Source: Argentina anserina
Taxonomy: Eukaryota > Streptophyta > Magnoliopsida > Rosales > Rosaceae
Assembly: GCF_933775445.1 (NCBI RefSeq)
Contig: NC_065876.1
Coordinates: forward strand, 248,001-312,000
DNA: 64,000 nucleotides
Direction of reading: 5' to 3'
The position numbers and the translations under genes were made by a program. The notes under the pieces are model-generated. The model was not told where the DNA came from, made no database searches, and worked only from the letters and a program-made list of their open reading frames with translations. Shown piece by piece: positions 1 to 12,383 of the stretch (position 1 is the stretch's first letter; each line of letters opens with the position of its first letter).

Positions 1-472
1 TATCTGCTTAACTTATGTGTAATAATTGCTTAGAAAAGAAAAAAAGTTTGTCTGGCTTAATCAATGGATATTATATATTAGTATTTTTAAAATTTATGTG
101 ATGGCGGATGACTACCTATAAATAATAGACGGTGAAGTGGAGGCCACTAAAAATAGGGTAGGCCCGAAGCCAGAAAGATATTAAGAAGAAGGAAAAAGAA
201 AGGGGTCGAAATTCAGCAACCACAAGTTTGCACAGAGTTCTGGAAGTGCTGAGTATTTGTTTTGTAGGCCAAGTATGAAAGCGTTGAAGTGAAAAGGGTG
301 ATGGACATGTGGCCCTAAAACGCCGAAACCAAGTCGCATACCTCTAAAATAGTAATTACATTATCACAAGGCCATATTGGATCGATCCCTTGGAGTTGGA
401 GTTGGACTCGTGATCACTATTTTACCTACTTTCTTTCCTTCTATATTCTCTCTCTGGCTTAGCTAGTCTGTT

Positions 473-844
473 ATCACCTGTCATATACTCATCCAATAAC
501 CAATCGACACGTGTCTCAACATAATTCTCGTCTCTTCATCTTCTTCCTCTTTTCTTCCCAGATTAACTTCACCTTCTCCCTCCTCTAACTCCACCGCCAA
601 CTTCACCTTCTCCCAATTCGTCGCCGTCCGCCACTACGACTCCACCCTCCAGCTCCTCTACCCAGTTCGGCTTCATGGCCGCCACTTTCGCCGTGAATTC
701 CTTCCCCGTCTCCGATCCCAACCTCGCCGCTACCGTCCAGGGCCCTATGGTCTCCCCCGAGCTCGGCAACGGGCTTGGCCGGATGGAGGTGGGATAACGT
801 TAACACGTGTCTATTTTCTATTGGATGGGTATATGACAGGTGAT
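473..844. mobile_element. Small inverted-repeat element carrying a captured gene fragment (Pack-type candidate)
   Basis: Two inverted copies of about 42-45 bp face each other: 473-517 on the plus strand and 803-844 read on the minus strand. Both start ATCACCTGTCATATAC and both contain CATCCAATA and GACACGTGT. They enclose a GC-rich segment that looks coding, quite unlike the AT-rich surroundings. This arrangement is what Pack-MULE or Pack-TIR elements look like. I see no clear target-site duplication (flanks CTAGTCTGTT and GCAGTTAGC), so the superfamily is not assigned. A natural inverted repeat around a decayed gene is the alternative. Confidence 0.45.
599..797 (+). pseudogene. LEA_2 / NDR1-HIN1-like gene fragment, frameshifted
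   Basis: Two plus-strand reading frames give pieces typical of the LEA_2 (NDR1/HIN1-like) domain. The first (599-661) reads ...VRHYDSTLQLLY. The second (666-797) reads FGFMAATFAVNSFPVSDP... and ends in TAA at 795-797. In intact family members the YDST..LL stretch is followed by a FxVPAG loop and then the xYMAATFSVxSFP stretch. Here the loop is missing, the frame changes between the pieces and the C-terminal part of the domain is absent. There is no N-terminal membrane segment. It is therefore a fragment, not a working gene. The family call rests on motif memory. Confidence 0.5.
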
Positions 845-876
845 GCAGTTAGCGCACAAAAGAATTTCTCTATACT

Positions 877-927
877 AGATTATAAAATGTGAAATTGTCA
901 AAAAAAAAAAAGATTATAAAATGTGAA
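877..927. repeat. Poly(A) micro-insertion with 17-bp direct repeats
   Basis: AGATTATAAAATGTGAA occurs perfectly at 877-893 and 911-927. Between them are 17 bases, ATTGTC followed by eleven A. This is the footprint expected of a severely 5'-truncated poly(A) retroposon with its target-site duplication. Confidence 0.65.
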
Positions 928-1265
928 CGATATTAATTGGGGCGGGATGGATGTGGCACGTACCCAACTCCTAACTCCTCAATACCACTCACTTCTTCTT
1001 CCGAGTCTCCTCACTCTCACACCACCATCTTGATCATCCATCAATAATGGATAGAGATTATGGATGTGCAACTAGTAATTAGTCTTTCCGCGCGGGTTTT
1101 ACACTATAATTCACTAACAACGTATCTATCTATCTGTCTATTGCAACTGTTAATAATTTGTCAAGTACGTACTTATTTATTAAGCATGTTTATCGTCTCT
1201 CGAATGAATATATGAGTCACGGGTGCCTGCTCAACTAACTAGTTGCAAACCACTTTATTGACTAA

Positions 1266-1437
1266 GAGTAACTCCAACAGCTTCTCTGTATTTTAACTGT
1301 TCTTTATTTTAGAGAAAAATAAGGATATTTCACTCTCATAGATTCACACGGCGAAAATGCAATTTGATTAAATGTGAGTGATTTTGGGCCAAATTGTCAA
1401 GATACACAAATTTGGGCCAAGAACTGTTGTTGGGAGC
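1266..1437. mobile_element. Weak MITE-like inverted repeat
   Basis: Starts near AACTCCAACAGCTTCTCTG and ends near AGAACTGTTGTTGGGAG, which is a loose inverted repeat. The left end resembles, by eye, an end of the MITE-like element at 48176-48582 (CTAACAGTTC... then TCTATTTTAGAG). No target-site duplication was seen. Confidence 0.3.
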
Positions 1438-2644
1438 GTGGGCTTGTGATGTTGGTAAGGATCCCAACTATTGAGGTGTGGTTTTGAACTCTTGGTTTCC
1501 AAAAACGGCACATACATGCAGTACGTATTGTCAGTATATCTCTAGTATATACAGTACAAGAGCAGCGCTAGCTAGCTCCATGCAATTATTGAATTATCGA
1601 TGGTCGATGTTTTTATGAGACGGACAGACAGACAGACCTACATACTTCATACTTAATTGTTTCATTTCTCGCAGATGCATGCTTAATTGCCTACAGTTGG
1701 AGACGTACAAGAATTTATGAAAAGTTCCGACACACGATTATTATCGATCACGTATGCACTGTGCTGCTGCTGGCTTAGCTTGCCAACTAGCTAACATTCT
1801 TCAAACAAACCCAGAATTTATTTTGGGTAACAACTTACTAGCACGTACTGATCCATCGACTAAAACTGTTTCCTGGCCGGCCAGGTTGCTGCGCAGTTAC
1901 TCTGAGTCAGTTACAAGCTGGTCTGATATCAATACATCATATATCAAATTATCAAATCAAGCTTCCAAGACGTACTGCATCAACCTTGAACTAGAAATAT
2001 TAAGTACAAACATGCATGTTTATCAGCATTCACGGTACGTGGTCTGAGAAATCAGAAAGAGACCGATACTTGTAAATATATGAATAATGTTGATCGAATG
2101 AACGTACAAAGAAAAGAAGAAGCCGGATGAGGAAGTCAATGCCCGAACCACATAGTATCTTTCTGGCCGTCCGGACTAAGTATCGGCAACGGAGATCGAG
2201 AGCCAGAAAGACTTGTGTGGTGCGTTCTTGACTTACCTCTTTCTATACTACTAACTTGACCTTATTAATCTTGCCATGCCAAAAATACAAAATGACTGTA
2301 AAACCCCTCACAGAAAAAATAGTTGGTGTGAACTGTAATGAGGCTTGGAAGCAAAAACACAACTGGTAAGAGCAGCAGCAATGCACAGTAAATTAATGAA
2401 GAGCTTCAGGTCTTGATGAGGAAGCATTCAAACTCCCAACAAACCCCATATGCTTTGTCCCCAGGTACCATTAATTCTATACCACCAGCCCTCCCAATTC
2501 AAAACACTCTGACTATCTCACCCATCACCACATGTAACTAAGGATTGCGGCATATGCATGCAGTTGCACCAGAAGAAAGCTAGCTGGGCTTAGCAGATAT
2601 TCATGATATTGCTGATACGTACCACTGTCTGGGGACTAGATTGA

Positions 2645-5600
2645 TCAGGAACTACTACAATTCAAGGCAGACTTTATTTGCTGCACGGTGGTGCCAATGA
2701 GGTTGTTAACTGTATTCACCGACTCCATGTTCAACTTTGCCGAGGGCAAACTGCTCACTAGAATTTGAAATGCCACTGTAATCAGTGATCCACTGCCTCC
2801 TATGAGGTTTATGTTAGAACCACTACTGGTCGATGCAGATGTGTCCCCCTGGTCTTGCCTCCCATCAGGTGTAATGGTGAATCCTGATGGTAGTAGAGGA
2901 ATGTATGAAGGATCCTCCCCGCTCATTGCAATGTTGATGGCTGGAAGATCAACTGGGCAGTACACAACTAGTGACCCTGATGAGTCTATGCAGCTCTCCT
3001 GGAGTATCAACATATTGTTCTGGCTAGTGTTGAAGGCCTACACATACATATTACATACATATATATAAGAGATAACATATTAAGCCCTTCAAAACATCGG
3101 GAAATTCAATTTTAACAATTGAAGACGGGCAAAATAGAGCAGAAACTAGTTTATATCTGGTCTTACTCGGAGAACAGATATGCAGTTCCCTGGATGCGAA
3201 CCATTTGCTATATGGGCAACCTCTTGCACTGCATTGCCGTTTGAAAGGACATCCCACTAGGGAAAAAAATAGATATAGAATTACTTCATCTGGTTGATCA
3301 GACATATGAACATGAATTGATTTTCAAGTTTATCCAACAAGCATATGCATTCGGTAGTACCTGAGGTCGAGTTCTTTCATCCTTGAAAAAGTTGAAGACA
3401 GTTTGTGGAGATAGTGGGAGTCTAATGGTAGTAGCTGCACTAAGAATCACACCATTGGGTTGACCAGGATCAGTGCTTTTATGGATGGTCACGCGCACTC
3501 CAACCTCGTTCATACCAGAAATCGTGGTCCATCGATGGCCATTAGATGTGCTAATGCTTGCACAAAAGTTGTTCACCATTCTTTGGGCAAGTTTCATCAT
3601 GCTTCTCTTGCCTTCAGGTGACGGGATCACTGATTGTCAGGGAAAATAGAGATGTTTAGATAAAGAAAACAAAGATACTGAAGATCAATTATCATTGTAA
3701 TTATAGCTGAAGTTGGACTAGCTACCTCCTTCAAGATCTCTAGTAGAAGTGCTTGAAACCATTAGGCATGCATATCGTTCACACATTCTCTGAAGAGCGA
3801 CAAGCCATCGTTCAGCTCCAAATGCTTGTCCGCTGTGAATAAGATCTCTAAAAAGTCGATGAATTGGGGCTTTCTCTTCTATTTCAACATGTTCCACCCA
3901 AGTAACCTAATTTACAGCATTTGACAAGAGCAAGTAAATAAGATGAACATACAGCATAAATCCACAGGTTTGGATACATGCATACATTAGATATCAATAA
4001 ATTTAGTTGTGGAGGCAACCTTGGAATATCCATTAGGCATATCTTGAATCAAGCATCCAGAAGGAAGCATATGAGTTCGACATTGATTTGCAAACTGGTT
4101 ATCACGTGGAAAATCATAAGAAACATTGACAACAGCCCAATGGCCTTGCTCAATTTGGTGACAGTATCGAAGAAAGTAGAACTCTCGAGTTGGTACTAAT
4201 GGTGAAAGCAGCTGCAACTCTTTGTACATCTACACAACATCCTTAAGTGAGAACTACATAACTCGTAGAGTCGCATGAAGCAAAAGGAAGTATCAAGATT
4301 TATAGCCACTTACCAGTTGCAAAGTGCCACTGTGACTACCCAACATTCCAGACGATATCACCTCAATTGTTCTAGCCATTGATACAATTGTCGGAAATAG
4401 CTCCCCAAATTTGTTCTGCAAACTTAAAACTATTAGATTACAAGAAATTTATGGATTTGTGAATTGTAGCTTAGAGGGATGTAGAAGAGCAATTACCGGG
4501 TCCAACATCATGTCGACTATTGCTAAACCATTCATGATTACCACACCAGAAGCTCTAGATGCTTCAATTCTAAGATTGGGATTTTTCAAATGAGGAGTAC
4601 CTCTAGGAAAAATCCTCTCATAGCTTTCAAGATTAAGGGCATCCCTGCCATCAGTTGATGACTTCATCCACAGAGGATCATTGGTCTGCAAAAGCCTAAG
4701 CAACTCTTCCATTGCATTTGCAGCAATATCTGTCATGAGGGACTTGTCCATGTCCGAAATGCCAATCGGATGGTAAGGCAAACTTGGCATGGTAGATGAA
4801 GTACTCCCCGGAAGAAGATCAAGATCAAGAGAAGGACCACCCATCCCATGCCCCCCAAAACTTGCCATCGATAAATCCAGAGAAGATATATGAATAGGCT
4901 GAACTGGTGGGAGCTGGGAAATGGGCCTCCCTATGTACTTGGCAGCAATACTAGATACTCTATCTAGCTGCAAAACATCACACCAACAACCCCAAAATGA
5001 ACTAAATACATATACAGCTTCACAAAATCCAATTGAACTTTATATATATTCCAACTTTAGTAGGTGATAGTTACCTCTTCTTTCAATTGGGCGTTCTCCA
5101 TTCTCAGTTTGTGTTCATCGAAATAGTTATCTTCATTAATGGGAGGGACACCACAAGATGGGCAAATCACATTTTTGAGTGCCTCTCGGATGGCAATGTT
5201 CTCACATCGGATCTTATCATTCTCTGATCGAAGCGCAGAGTTATCAGCTCTTTCGTGTTGGGCCTGCCGTACGTGTTCGATCAATACAATATTCAAGAAT
5301 CCATATGCAAATATTTCTATGAAAGCAATGAATGACTAAAGCGCATAAAGAAACCTCTCTCGATTGATGCTACCTCTAAAGCTAAAAACTTAAGTGTTAG
5401 AACTTTAAAAGAGAAAGTAGTGCATGTGTACCTTCATCTGGGTTCTCCGGTTCTGAAACCAAAATTTGATCTGGCGAGGTGCCAAGCCCAGTTCTCTGCT
5501 CAACTGCAACCTCTGCTTTTCATCCGGGTGAGGGCAGTCCTTGAACATCCTTCATTCAAACACAGACAAACAAAATTAGAAGCATCCCCGATTACATAAA

Positions 5601-5822
5601 CCTCATAATCAAAACAGTACTCTGTTTTGAAAGAGCAGCATTAAAGATTGAAACTTTAGCGTTCAGGGTAGAAACAAAAGCGGACATGAATGAATAGTAA
5701 GTAGGTAGAGGTTACCCTTCAAGCCTCTGAATCTGGCTAGCAGTGTGACGATGGTAGCGCTTCTTCCTCCTTTGAGAGTCTGAACCATCGTGGTCTCCAC
5801 CGGAGCCACCGCCAAACTCCAT
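2645..5822 (-). CDS. HDG11: Class IV homeodomain-leucine zipper transcription factor, HDG11-like
   Basis: Nuclear transcription factor. HDG11 and HDG12 act in the epidermis on trichome branching and, in Arabidopsis, drought response. Ten coding exons (minus strand): 5822-5716, 5549-5432, 5263-5075, 4967-4497, 4415-4314, 4229-4020, 3906-3726, 3629-3361, 3256-3167, 3037-2645. All junctions are GT-AG and in phase, giving 709 aa (HDG11 is about 720). The N-terminus is short ([13 protein letters not shown]), which separates it from ANL2/HDG1. The homeodomain follows at about residues 18-77 ([18 protein letters not shown]..., [10 protein letters not shown]). Next comes the zipper-loop-zipper ([26 protein letters not shown]), then the START domain ([15 protein letters not shown]) and the C-terminal region ending in [16 protein letters not shown]. 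The start is the first ATG before the homeodomain. HDG12 is the alternative name. Confidence 0.92.
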
Positions 5823-7021
5823 TTCTCACCAACAACTCTCGCTTTTGAAGTAAAACTCGAGAAAGTAGGAGGGAAGGAGCAACTAGGCTCTTGTCATATA
5901 CATTATATGAAAAGAGAACGACAACCCAAGAGAGGGAGACAGCAAGCAAACAAGAGTGAGGTTTTGACTTTGTGGGTCTGTGTATGGATTATATAGAAGG
6001 GAAAACTATGTTGGGTTTAAGGAAATGCATTAAAGATAGCAAGAGAGAGAGGGAGGGAGGGAGCAGTTATATATGGAATCCAAGAAGGAGAGGTTTTAGC
6101 ACTGGATAAAGGTTTGAAATTTGATCGGGCAAAAGCGGCTGCAGAGGTAGAAACATATGTTAATAAGATGATATATTGGGGACTGATTTTGGAGAGTGAG
6201 CAAGTTATGGCACTTGACTTGGATAGAAATAGAATGATGGAGTCCTCATTAGGCAAGCAAACAAAGCAAGAGAGAAAGCTAGAGAGAAGAGAAACTAAGG
6301 GTGGCTGGGTTAAGCTACTCCTCCTTCTCCTCCTCCTACTCCTTCACTGATGCACCGATGCACTGCTGCACTGTATAATGTGTCTGCCAAAGTGTAACTG
6401 ATGAGTTTGAGTTTTAAAAGCATTGTTTCCACCAGAAGTATGAGAGAGAAATGAAGCAGCGAATTAAATTCTCACTCACCCCATTCGAGGGCTTTATTTT
6501 GATGCCTCTCTCTCTCTCTCTGCGCTACTAATACACACAACAACAACAATATGAAGAGGAGACTAGTCGTCTACTCACTGCCAGGTAAGAGCTTTTATTA
6601 CCCCGGAGAAGAGAACCCGTCGTCGTCTTCCGGCAACCCCCACCTGCAATGACACACATACCCTTCTCTTCCCTCTAATTTTGAGCTGACTTGCCATTTT
6701 TATTCAATCATTTTCCTTCCATTCTTGGCTGTAACGTTTTCACACAGATCACGGACACGGAGCATGCACAAAAGTCAAAACCGCCTGGCCTTTGAATTTA
6801 CTTTTACCATGCTGAGGCTAAGCATTGCACGTACACGGTGTACAGAAGCCTATAGCAAAACTAGCTACGATCCTCTTGACTTGTTTCCTTCCCGGTGATC
6901 GATCGAGTTGGTTTGACAAACAGAGTAAATATTATTTTATTTGTATAAATATGTAAATAAAACAACGTTTAGAAAATATCAATTGATGTTTAAATTATAA
7001 TGTATAATACATAAAACAAAA

Positions 7022-7745
7022 AGATTATTCTAGTTGCATCTCTTAAATTGCTATTTAGATATTTTTCAAAAAAAATTAAAACAAATTTCTAATTTCACCA
7101 TATTTTAATATTCTAACCCGTATGCATGTACTAGATCTCTCTCAAACTCTTCCATTGTTTCACAATTCATATCATTTTTTCAAACCACCCAGTTTTATAA
7201 TTAAATTCTTCTAACAATTTTTCCTAATAGAGAGATAAACATGTCATGACTAGATTTCTTTCAGTTTAATACAAAGTCATAGATTTGATTATAGCTCCAC
7301 ACTTCATTGTTGTTCAACACTTCAACCCAAGACCGTAACAAAAAATAATTTCTAATACCAGTAGTACATGTTGTTCTTGTTAATTATGCAATTGCTACGT
7401 CTCGGTAGCTCAAATATATGGTCTGGTTTATCATATGAAGGCTTAGGAACTTTGAGGATTCTGTAAATGGAAATGAGGAAGCTAAGGGTTAATTAGTTCC
7501 TTGGGCTTGAAGGACTTTCAGATTCTTCTCAACGTATTCACAACCAGCTAGAAGAGGTGTATGATGAGAAAAGGAGAACCTAGAACATGGAAGAATATGA
7601 TGGGAATATGATCTAATACGGATTTGTTACATAAGTTTTTTTTTAAACAAATCCTTAATTGTGAATGGGTAAACTTGGAAATAAACTTTTACAAAATTTA
7701 AGAGAGGTATGAATAGCAATTTGAGAGGTGTAACTAGAATCCCCC
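7022..7745. mobile_element. Non-autonomous MULE-like DNA transposon with 9-bp TSD
   Basis: The 29-base inverted ends, starting six bases in, are ATTCTAGTTGCATCTCTTAA... on the left and ATTCTAGTTACACCTCTCAA... (reverse complement of the right end), with three mismatches. The 9-bp direct repeat AAAACAAAA lies at 7013-7021 and 7746-7754. A 9-bp duplication is typical of Mutator-like elements. The 724-bp body has no coding capacity. Confidence 0.6.
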
Positions 7746-10500
7746 AAAACAAAATGATTTTGAATCTTCATCATGACCTTTTGCTAAATTTTGGCCTTTT
7801 CCAGGTCTTAATTTTAGTGAGAAAAGTCAAATATAAACTGATGAATGAGTTTTGAGCCAAATTAAAAAGAACACAATTCATTATTTGATTAATTGGCTGA
7901 TCGAATTGAGTAATAACCCCCAGCTTGCGAAACTCCATTAGAGTATTTTTGATTTTCTCCTAAACATTTGCATATTCAATTTTGAATCTTGTGCTTATCG
8001 ATTAAAGAAAGAAAGAGCAAATCAGGATATTTTAGTGAGAAATGAGTTAAGTCTAAAGTTACTTTTTATTTCTTAATTAACAGTGATATGATTTCAGATG
8101 TTGTTATTATGAACTAGCTTGTATAGAACAGTGTTGACTGTTGAACATTTATGTCCATAAAAGAATGATATTTATACAAGTATTGTCACTCGATCACTAT
8201 TTATTCAATTAATGGTGGCGGAATTAAATATTTTACTCTTAAATATGGTTTCTGGGGAATTTCATGGAAGTGACTGGAATTTGATTCTCATAGATAATGC
8301 ATACAATTCTCCCCTCAACTATAAAGCCTAGATTAAGGAACCAGTTAAGCTAACTAGGAGAGAGCCGTAAAATTATGTTAAGTTGTTAACGTCAAGAACA
8401 TCGAGCCATAGACAGATTTAAAGCTTCAATTTGCAACCTCAATCGATAAGAACGAGACGAGGTAGGTCAAAACTCACCCCTAGTTCTGAGGTTTAGGCAT
8501 CAAATTTTGGATAAGTCATTAAACTAGTTCTAATAGTTTTCCTGATGAGAGGTTGTTGTACAAATTAACACTGCATGCAGAAAGTTCTTGATATATATTG
8601 ATTACATATTCGCCACATTGAAGCCACGCACAAACTAGGGCGGCGATTCTCGACGACGCTAATTAGCTATAACTGTACTACGTTGTTGATCGAAAGCTTG
8701 AGATATATAGCTGGCCGGGGGAACAATTCGCTCTGTGTATGTATACAAGTACAACGGCTAAAGATTATATCCTATGATATTTAGACTTGAAAGACTAGCA
8801 TGTATGCATATAGGAATATGAATGATGGGTGTATCATGGTACGTAGCATGGAATCCTTCAATTAATTAATCAGGCATTATGGAAAACATGCATTCAGTTA
8901 ATCAACTACTAACTAGTTTGTTCTATAACCCTTACCTCAACTAATTGATTACCATATACATAATAGAGTTAATAACCCAATCGTTGTTGACACTTATAAG
9001 CGCTCAGTTATTAATACACATGATTCACTAATTATTATAGAAGCTAGGGTTTGCATGCGTACTGATAAGTTGAGTTGACAAATTACGAGATGGATAATAA
9101 AAATCCAGTTGGAGAATTAATTCATACATTAAAAAGATAAAAAGGCCAGTGGTTAAGCGTATGTACATGTACTTGGATATTGATCAATGTTGAGTAATTT
9201 TGTGCAATCTCCAAAATCATCAAAGCTATATACAATTCAATTAGTTCATGATATACTTAATAAACGCATACAAGCTAGCTACAAGTACATGGAGGCACTA
9301 CTTGAATGCATTTGGATTGATTAGCAACAAATTTATACACAAAAACAAGTGTGGAAATTCTAAGCAGTTGAAGGCCTAATAATTAGTGCGGAAATCTTTG
9401 GAGTTTGGACTATAAAGGGTATATCAAAGCGAGATTGCAAACCAATGGCTAGAGGATAAATTCTAGCTTACGCACGCGTACTGTTAAACGTTCAGCATTT
9501 CTTATTGTGCATTAATGTGCACCGTCAATGGTTTTTTTAGTTCAGTTGCAGATTCCTACTTACTTATATTATTGGTTCGATATAGCCATGTAGGATAATA
9601 TGAAGGAATACTTATGAGGACTTTAAAATGAACATGCAATTCAATATACTCTTTATAATTATCGGTTAACTAAGCAGTTGATATATGAGAAACTGACTAA
9701 ACTCTAATTGTTGATCGAATTTTCAAAGATAGGAGCCGGTTTCATTCTTCATGCATACAATTCTCTACCTTAATACCATAAGGTATGTTTGCATGCACGG
9801 GGGCAATAAAATTTAATGAGAGTTGCATAATTATACTTATGTACGTACATAACTAAGCCCATCCTTATCATTCCATGATGTTCATCTGTATATGTGTTTC
9901 AAACATTTTTCTTGATTTTACCTTTCTAATTTCTATAGATATCTGCTTTTCCAATTACATGCATGATTGATCGATTTTGTTCATTTCTTAAAGCCAACGG
10001 CCAACCGTGCATATATCCAAGGATATCAAGTATCAATAAAGGATCTTTATACTCTGTTGCAGCAAGGCTTGAGACCTAATTAATTGTGGAAGCCATGCTT
10101 TTCAGTGGTAGATAGCTGGGCTAATGTTATTGGTGTAGCTGTATCTTTTATTCAATACAGAGTCATTTATTTAACTAAGAGAATAAGAGACAATGATTAA
10201 TATGTACTTATAGTAATTGATTAACCGAGTTCGTTTATATACATGCATGATGAAGGCAATCAAATAAAAACTCCATTAAACTTCCTAATAATCAATAAAT
10301 TTGTAATTAGAGGCCATTTCTGTAGTCTGCATGTATGTACTGTTCACTCCATCATGATCGATCGATCGAGATTTAAATGGTGTGGGTTAAATGGAGTTTT
10401 CAGCATTAAACATATTATTAAATATTGCTTGCAGAACTGGTGGTGCATCCCTTTAAGTTCCATCAGATTGCATCACATATCTCTTGGTTAATTTTCTTCG

Positions 10501-10504
<4 letters not shown>

Positions 10505-10557
<53 letters not shown>
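10505..10557. repeat. (TC)n microsatellite
   Basis: About 26 uninterrupted TC units. The ORF running through it (10425-10700) encodes a Ser-Leu repeat and is not a gene. Confidence 0.97.
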
Positions 10558-10560
<3 letters not shown>

Positions 10561-10913
10561 GCTGCTACCTTGAACCTTATATTTTCAATTGCTTGCTTGC
10601 AAAGGCAACCATCTTTCGATCATCAATGCACAATACATGCAATAAGTTGTCGTGTGTCCTTGTGTGCATGAACATAATGAAAAATGGACCATCTAGCTAG
10701 ATGAAGATCAAAAGCCAACTTTAATAATATTGTATATGCTAACCCCTACTTCCTTCAGAGAAACATGCACGTAAATATCAATGGAGACCATTTTAGTTCC
10801 GATTATCATCACTATAATTCACTACTTAATATGTTGATTAATACATAAGCAAATCAACTTCATAACTACGACAGTACTATATATATTAAAATGTACGTAC
10901 GAGCAAGGGATTG

Positions 10914-10960
10914 ATATATATATATATATATATATGATCCGACCATATATATATATATAT
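10914..10960. repeat. (AT)n microsatellite, two blocks
   Basis: Two AT runs (10914-10935 and 10944-10960) flank a short GATCCGACC spacer. Confidence 0.95.
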
Positions 10961-11438
10961 GCAAATAATCAGAATAATTTATAATCTGCTCTTATTAATT
11001 ACCAGTAAATACGATCAGTACAGTATATTTATTGAAAATTGTGAAATTTGGTGAACTATAAAACCAAGGGGTGGCCGTGTAAACCTAACTCGATCACTGT
11101 GTGGTTTTAATATTATTGCATTAAACTATAGCTAGCTAGTTTTAATTCTAGCTATGCATCTGTATAATATGGTCCCGAGTCCCGACTCCATCAGAGAACA
11201 TATTAGTTGATTGAATTTATAATCGTGAGCTTAGTTACATCATAATTATCATTATGAAGTAAGTTTAGCTAGATCGATCTGATCGAATAGATCTCGATCT
11301 CGATCTAGTTTGAAATGGCTAGCATTTAGAATCTCAAGGGAAGGCGCGCGGCCATATTTGGAGCTGTTGTAATGAATTCTGGTACCCGTGCAAATATTAT
11401 CGCATAAGCACCACCTTGTCATCTAGACAATCGAACTC

Positions 11439-11680
11439 TCATGCTATCTCCAAGAGTTCGATTGTAGCAAATGTTATATTGTAGCACCAACGGTCTCTAA
11501 CAGTAAGGACAAGTAGCACACACTTACTTGCACAAAAATAAAATAAAATAAAACAGTGGGACTCAATGCATGTACATTATAGTGCTAGATTGTAGCATAT
11601 GTGCTATTGTTGGAGACGGTAGATGAATAATGCTATAATGTAGCACAAAGGTTAAAGTTAGCATTAACTGTTTGAGATAG
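11439..11680. mobile_element. MITE-like element
   Basis: The left end reads ATGCTATCTCCAAGAG and the right end, reversed, reads GGGCTATCTCAAACAG. Sub-terminal motifs TTGTAGCACCAACGG and TGCTACATTATAGC also recur in both orientations. No clean target-site duplication was found, so the class is unassigned. Confidence 0.4.
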
Positions 11681-12383
11681 CCCAATTTACTTCATTTATC
11701 AGCTAGTCATATTAGCTTTGATGTTGTACTTACTCCCTTCTTAGGCGCAAACAAGACGAGAGTGACGAGAGTGTGTCTTGGTTTGGTAGACATGAATTTA
11801 CATGCTCTCTGTAGACAAAGCTACCACAATCAATTACTCTTTAGCATACAAGAGCACATTAAGCTAAATGCAGTTGTGAGCGTTTTTGTTGGGTGATGGA
11901 GTTGGTGAAGCTGCTACTACGACCAAGAAAATTGAAGAAGCTGCGTATGAGTTAATGATCTAGAGTGGACATTTCATTTTTTTTTTATGAATTTCGCAGA
12001 CTTGCGTTTCATTCCACTAAAACGATATCCAGTTTAGTTTAACATTACTACAATTAATAGTAATCTTTGAAAGTTTACAGTTGTGATCACTTGATTACAA
12101 ATAACAGGTCACTGATGGAGACGATTGGGACTGACGGGTTGTTTCTTTTCCCCTTTCATTTTTCCGAATCGTATATGAAGACTCTAGAGCCATTGTCCCA
12201 AGGGAAAGAGACTCGAGCAAACTCCATATATTCACTGTACAAGTGTACATACACTCGACCATTTACACTTCTGATCTAACTCGGGTAAGTATTGTACGTG
12301 TATGTAACACATTATGTATTACTTCAGTGAATACGTATTCAATCATAGATCTGCACATAAACTCAACCAAGGTCACTTTTCAA

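Larger units (their letters stand above)
1..2644. other. Spacer upstream of window start to HDG11 3' end
   Basis: I see no intact gene here. It holds the inverted-repeat element with a LEA_2 fragment (473-844), a poly(A) micro-insertion (877-927) and a weak MITE-like inverted repeat (about 1266-1437). The last few hundred bases before 2645 are probably the 3' untranslated region and downstream flank of the minus-strand homeodomain gene. The rest is AT-rich with no recognisable structure. Confidence 0.6.
5823..12383. other. Spacer between HDG11 and the CNGC gene
   Basis: No gene is supported. The first 800 bases are probably the leader and promoter of HDG11, with a short CT run near 6508-6521. 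The rest is AT-rich and holds the MULE-like element at 7022-7745, microsatellites at 10505-10557 and 10914-10960, and a MITE-like repeat at about 11439-11680. ORFs in this stretch are short and repeat-driven. Confidence 0.6.

Noticed and set aside
1754..2047. 97-aa plus-strand ORF
   Set aside because: No recognisable domain, no splice context and composition like the spacer around it.
10243..10700. Overlapping plus-strand ORFs
   Set aside because: Kept open by the (TC)n microsatellite; they encode Ser-Leu repeats.
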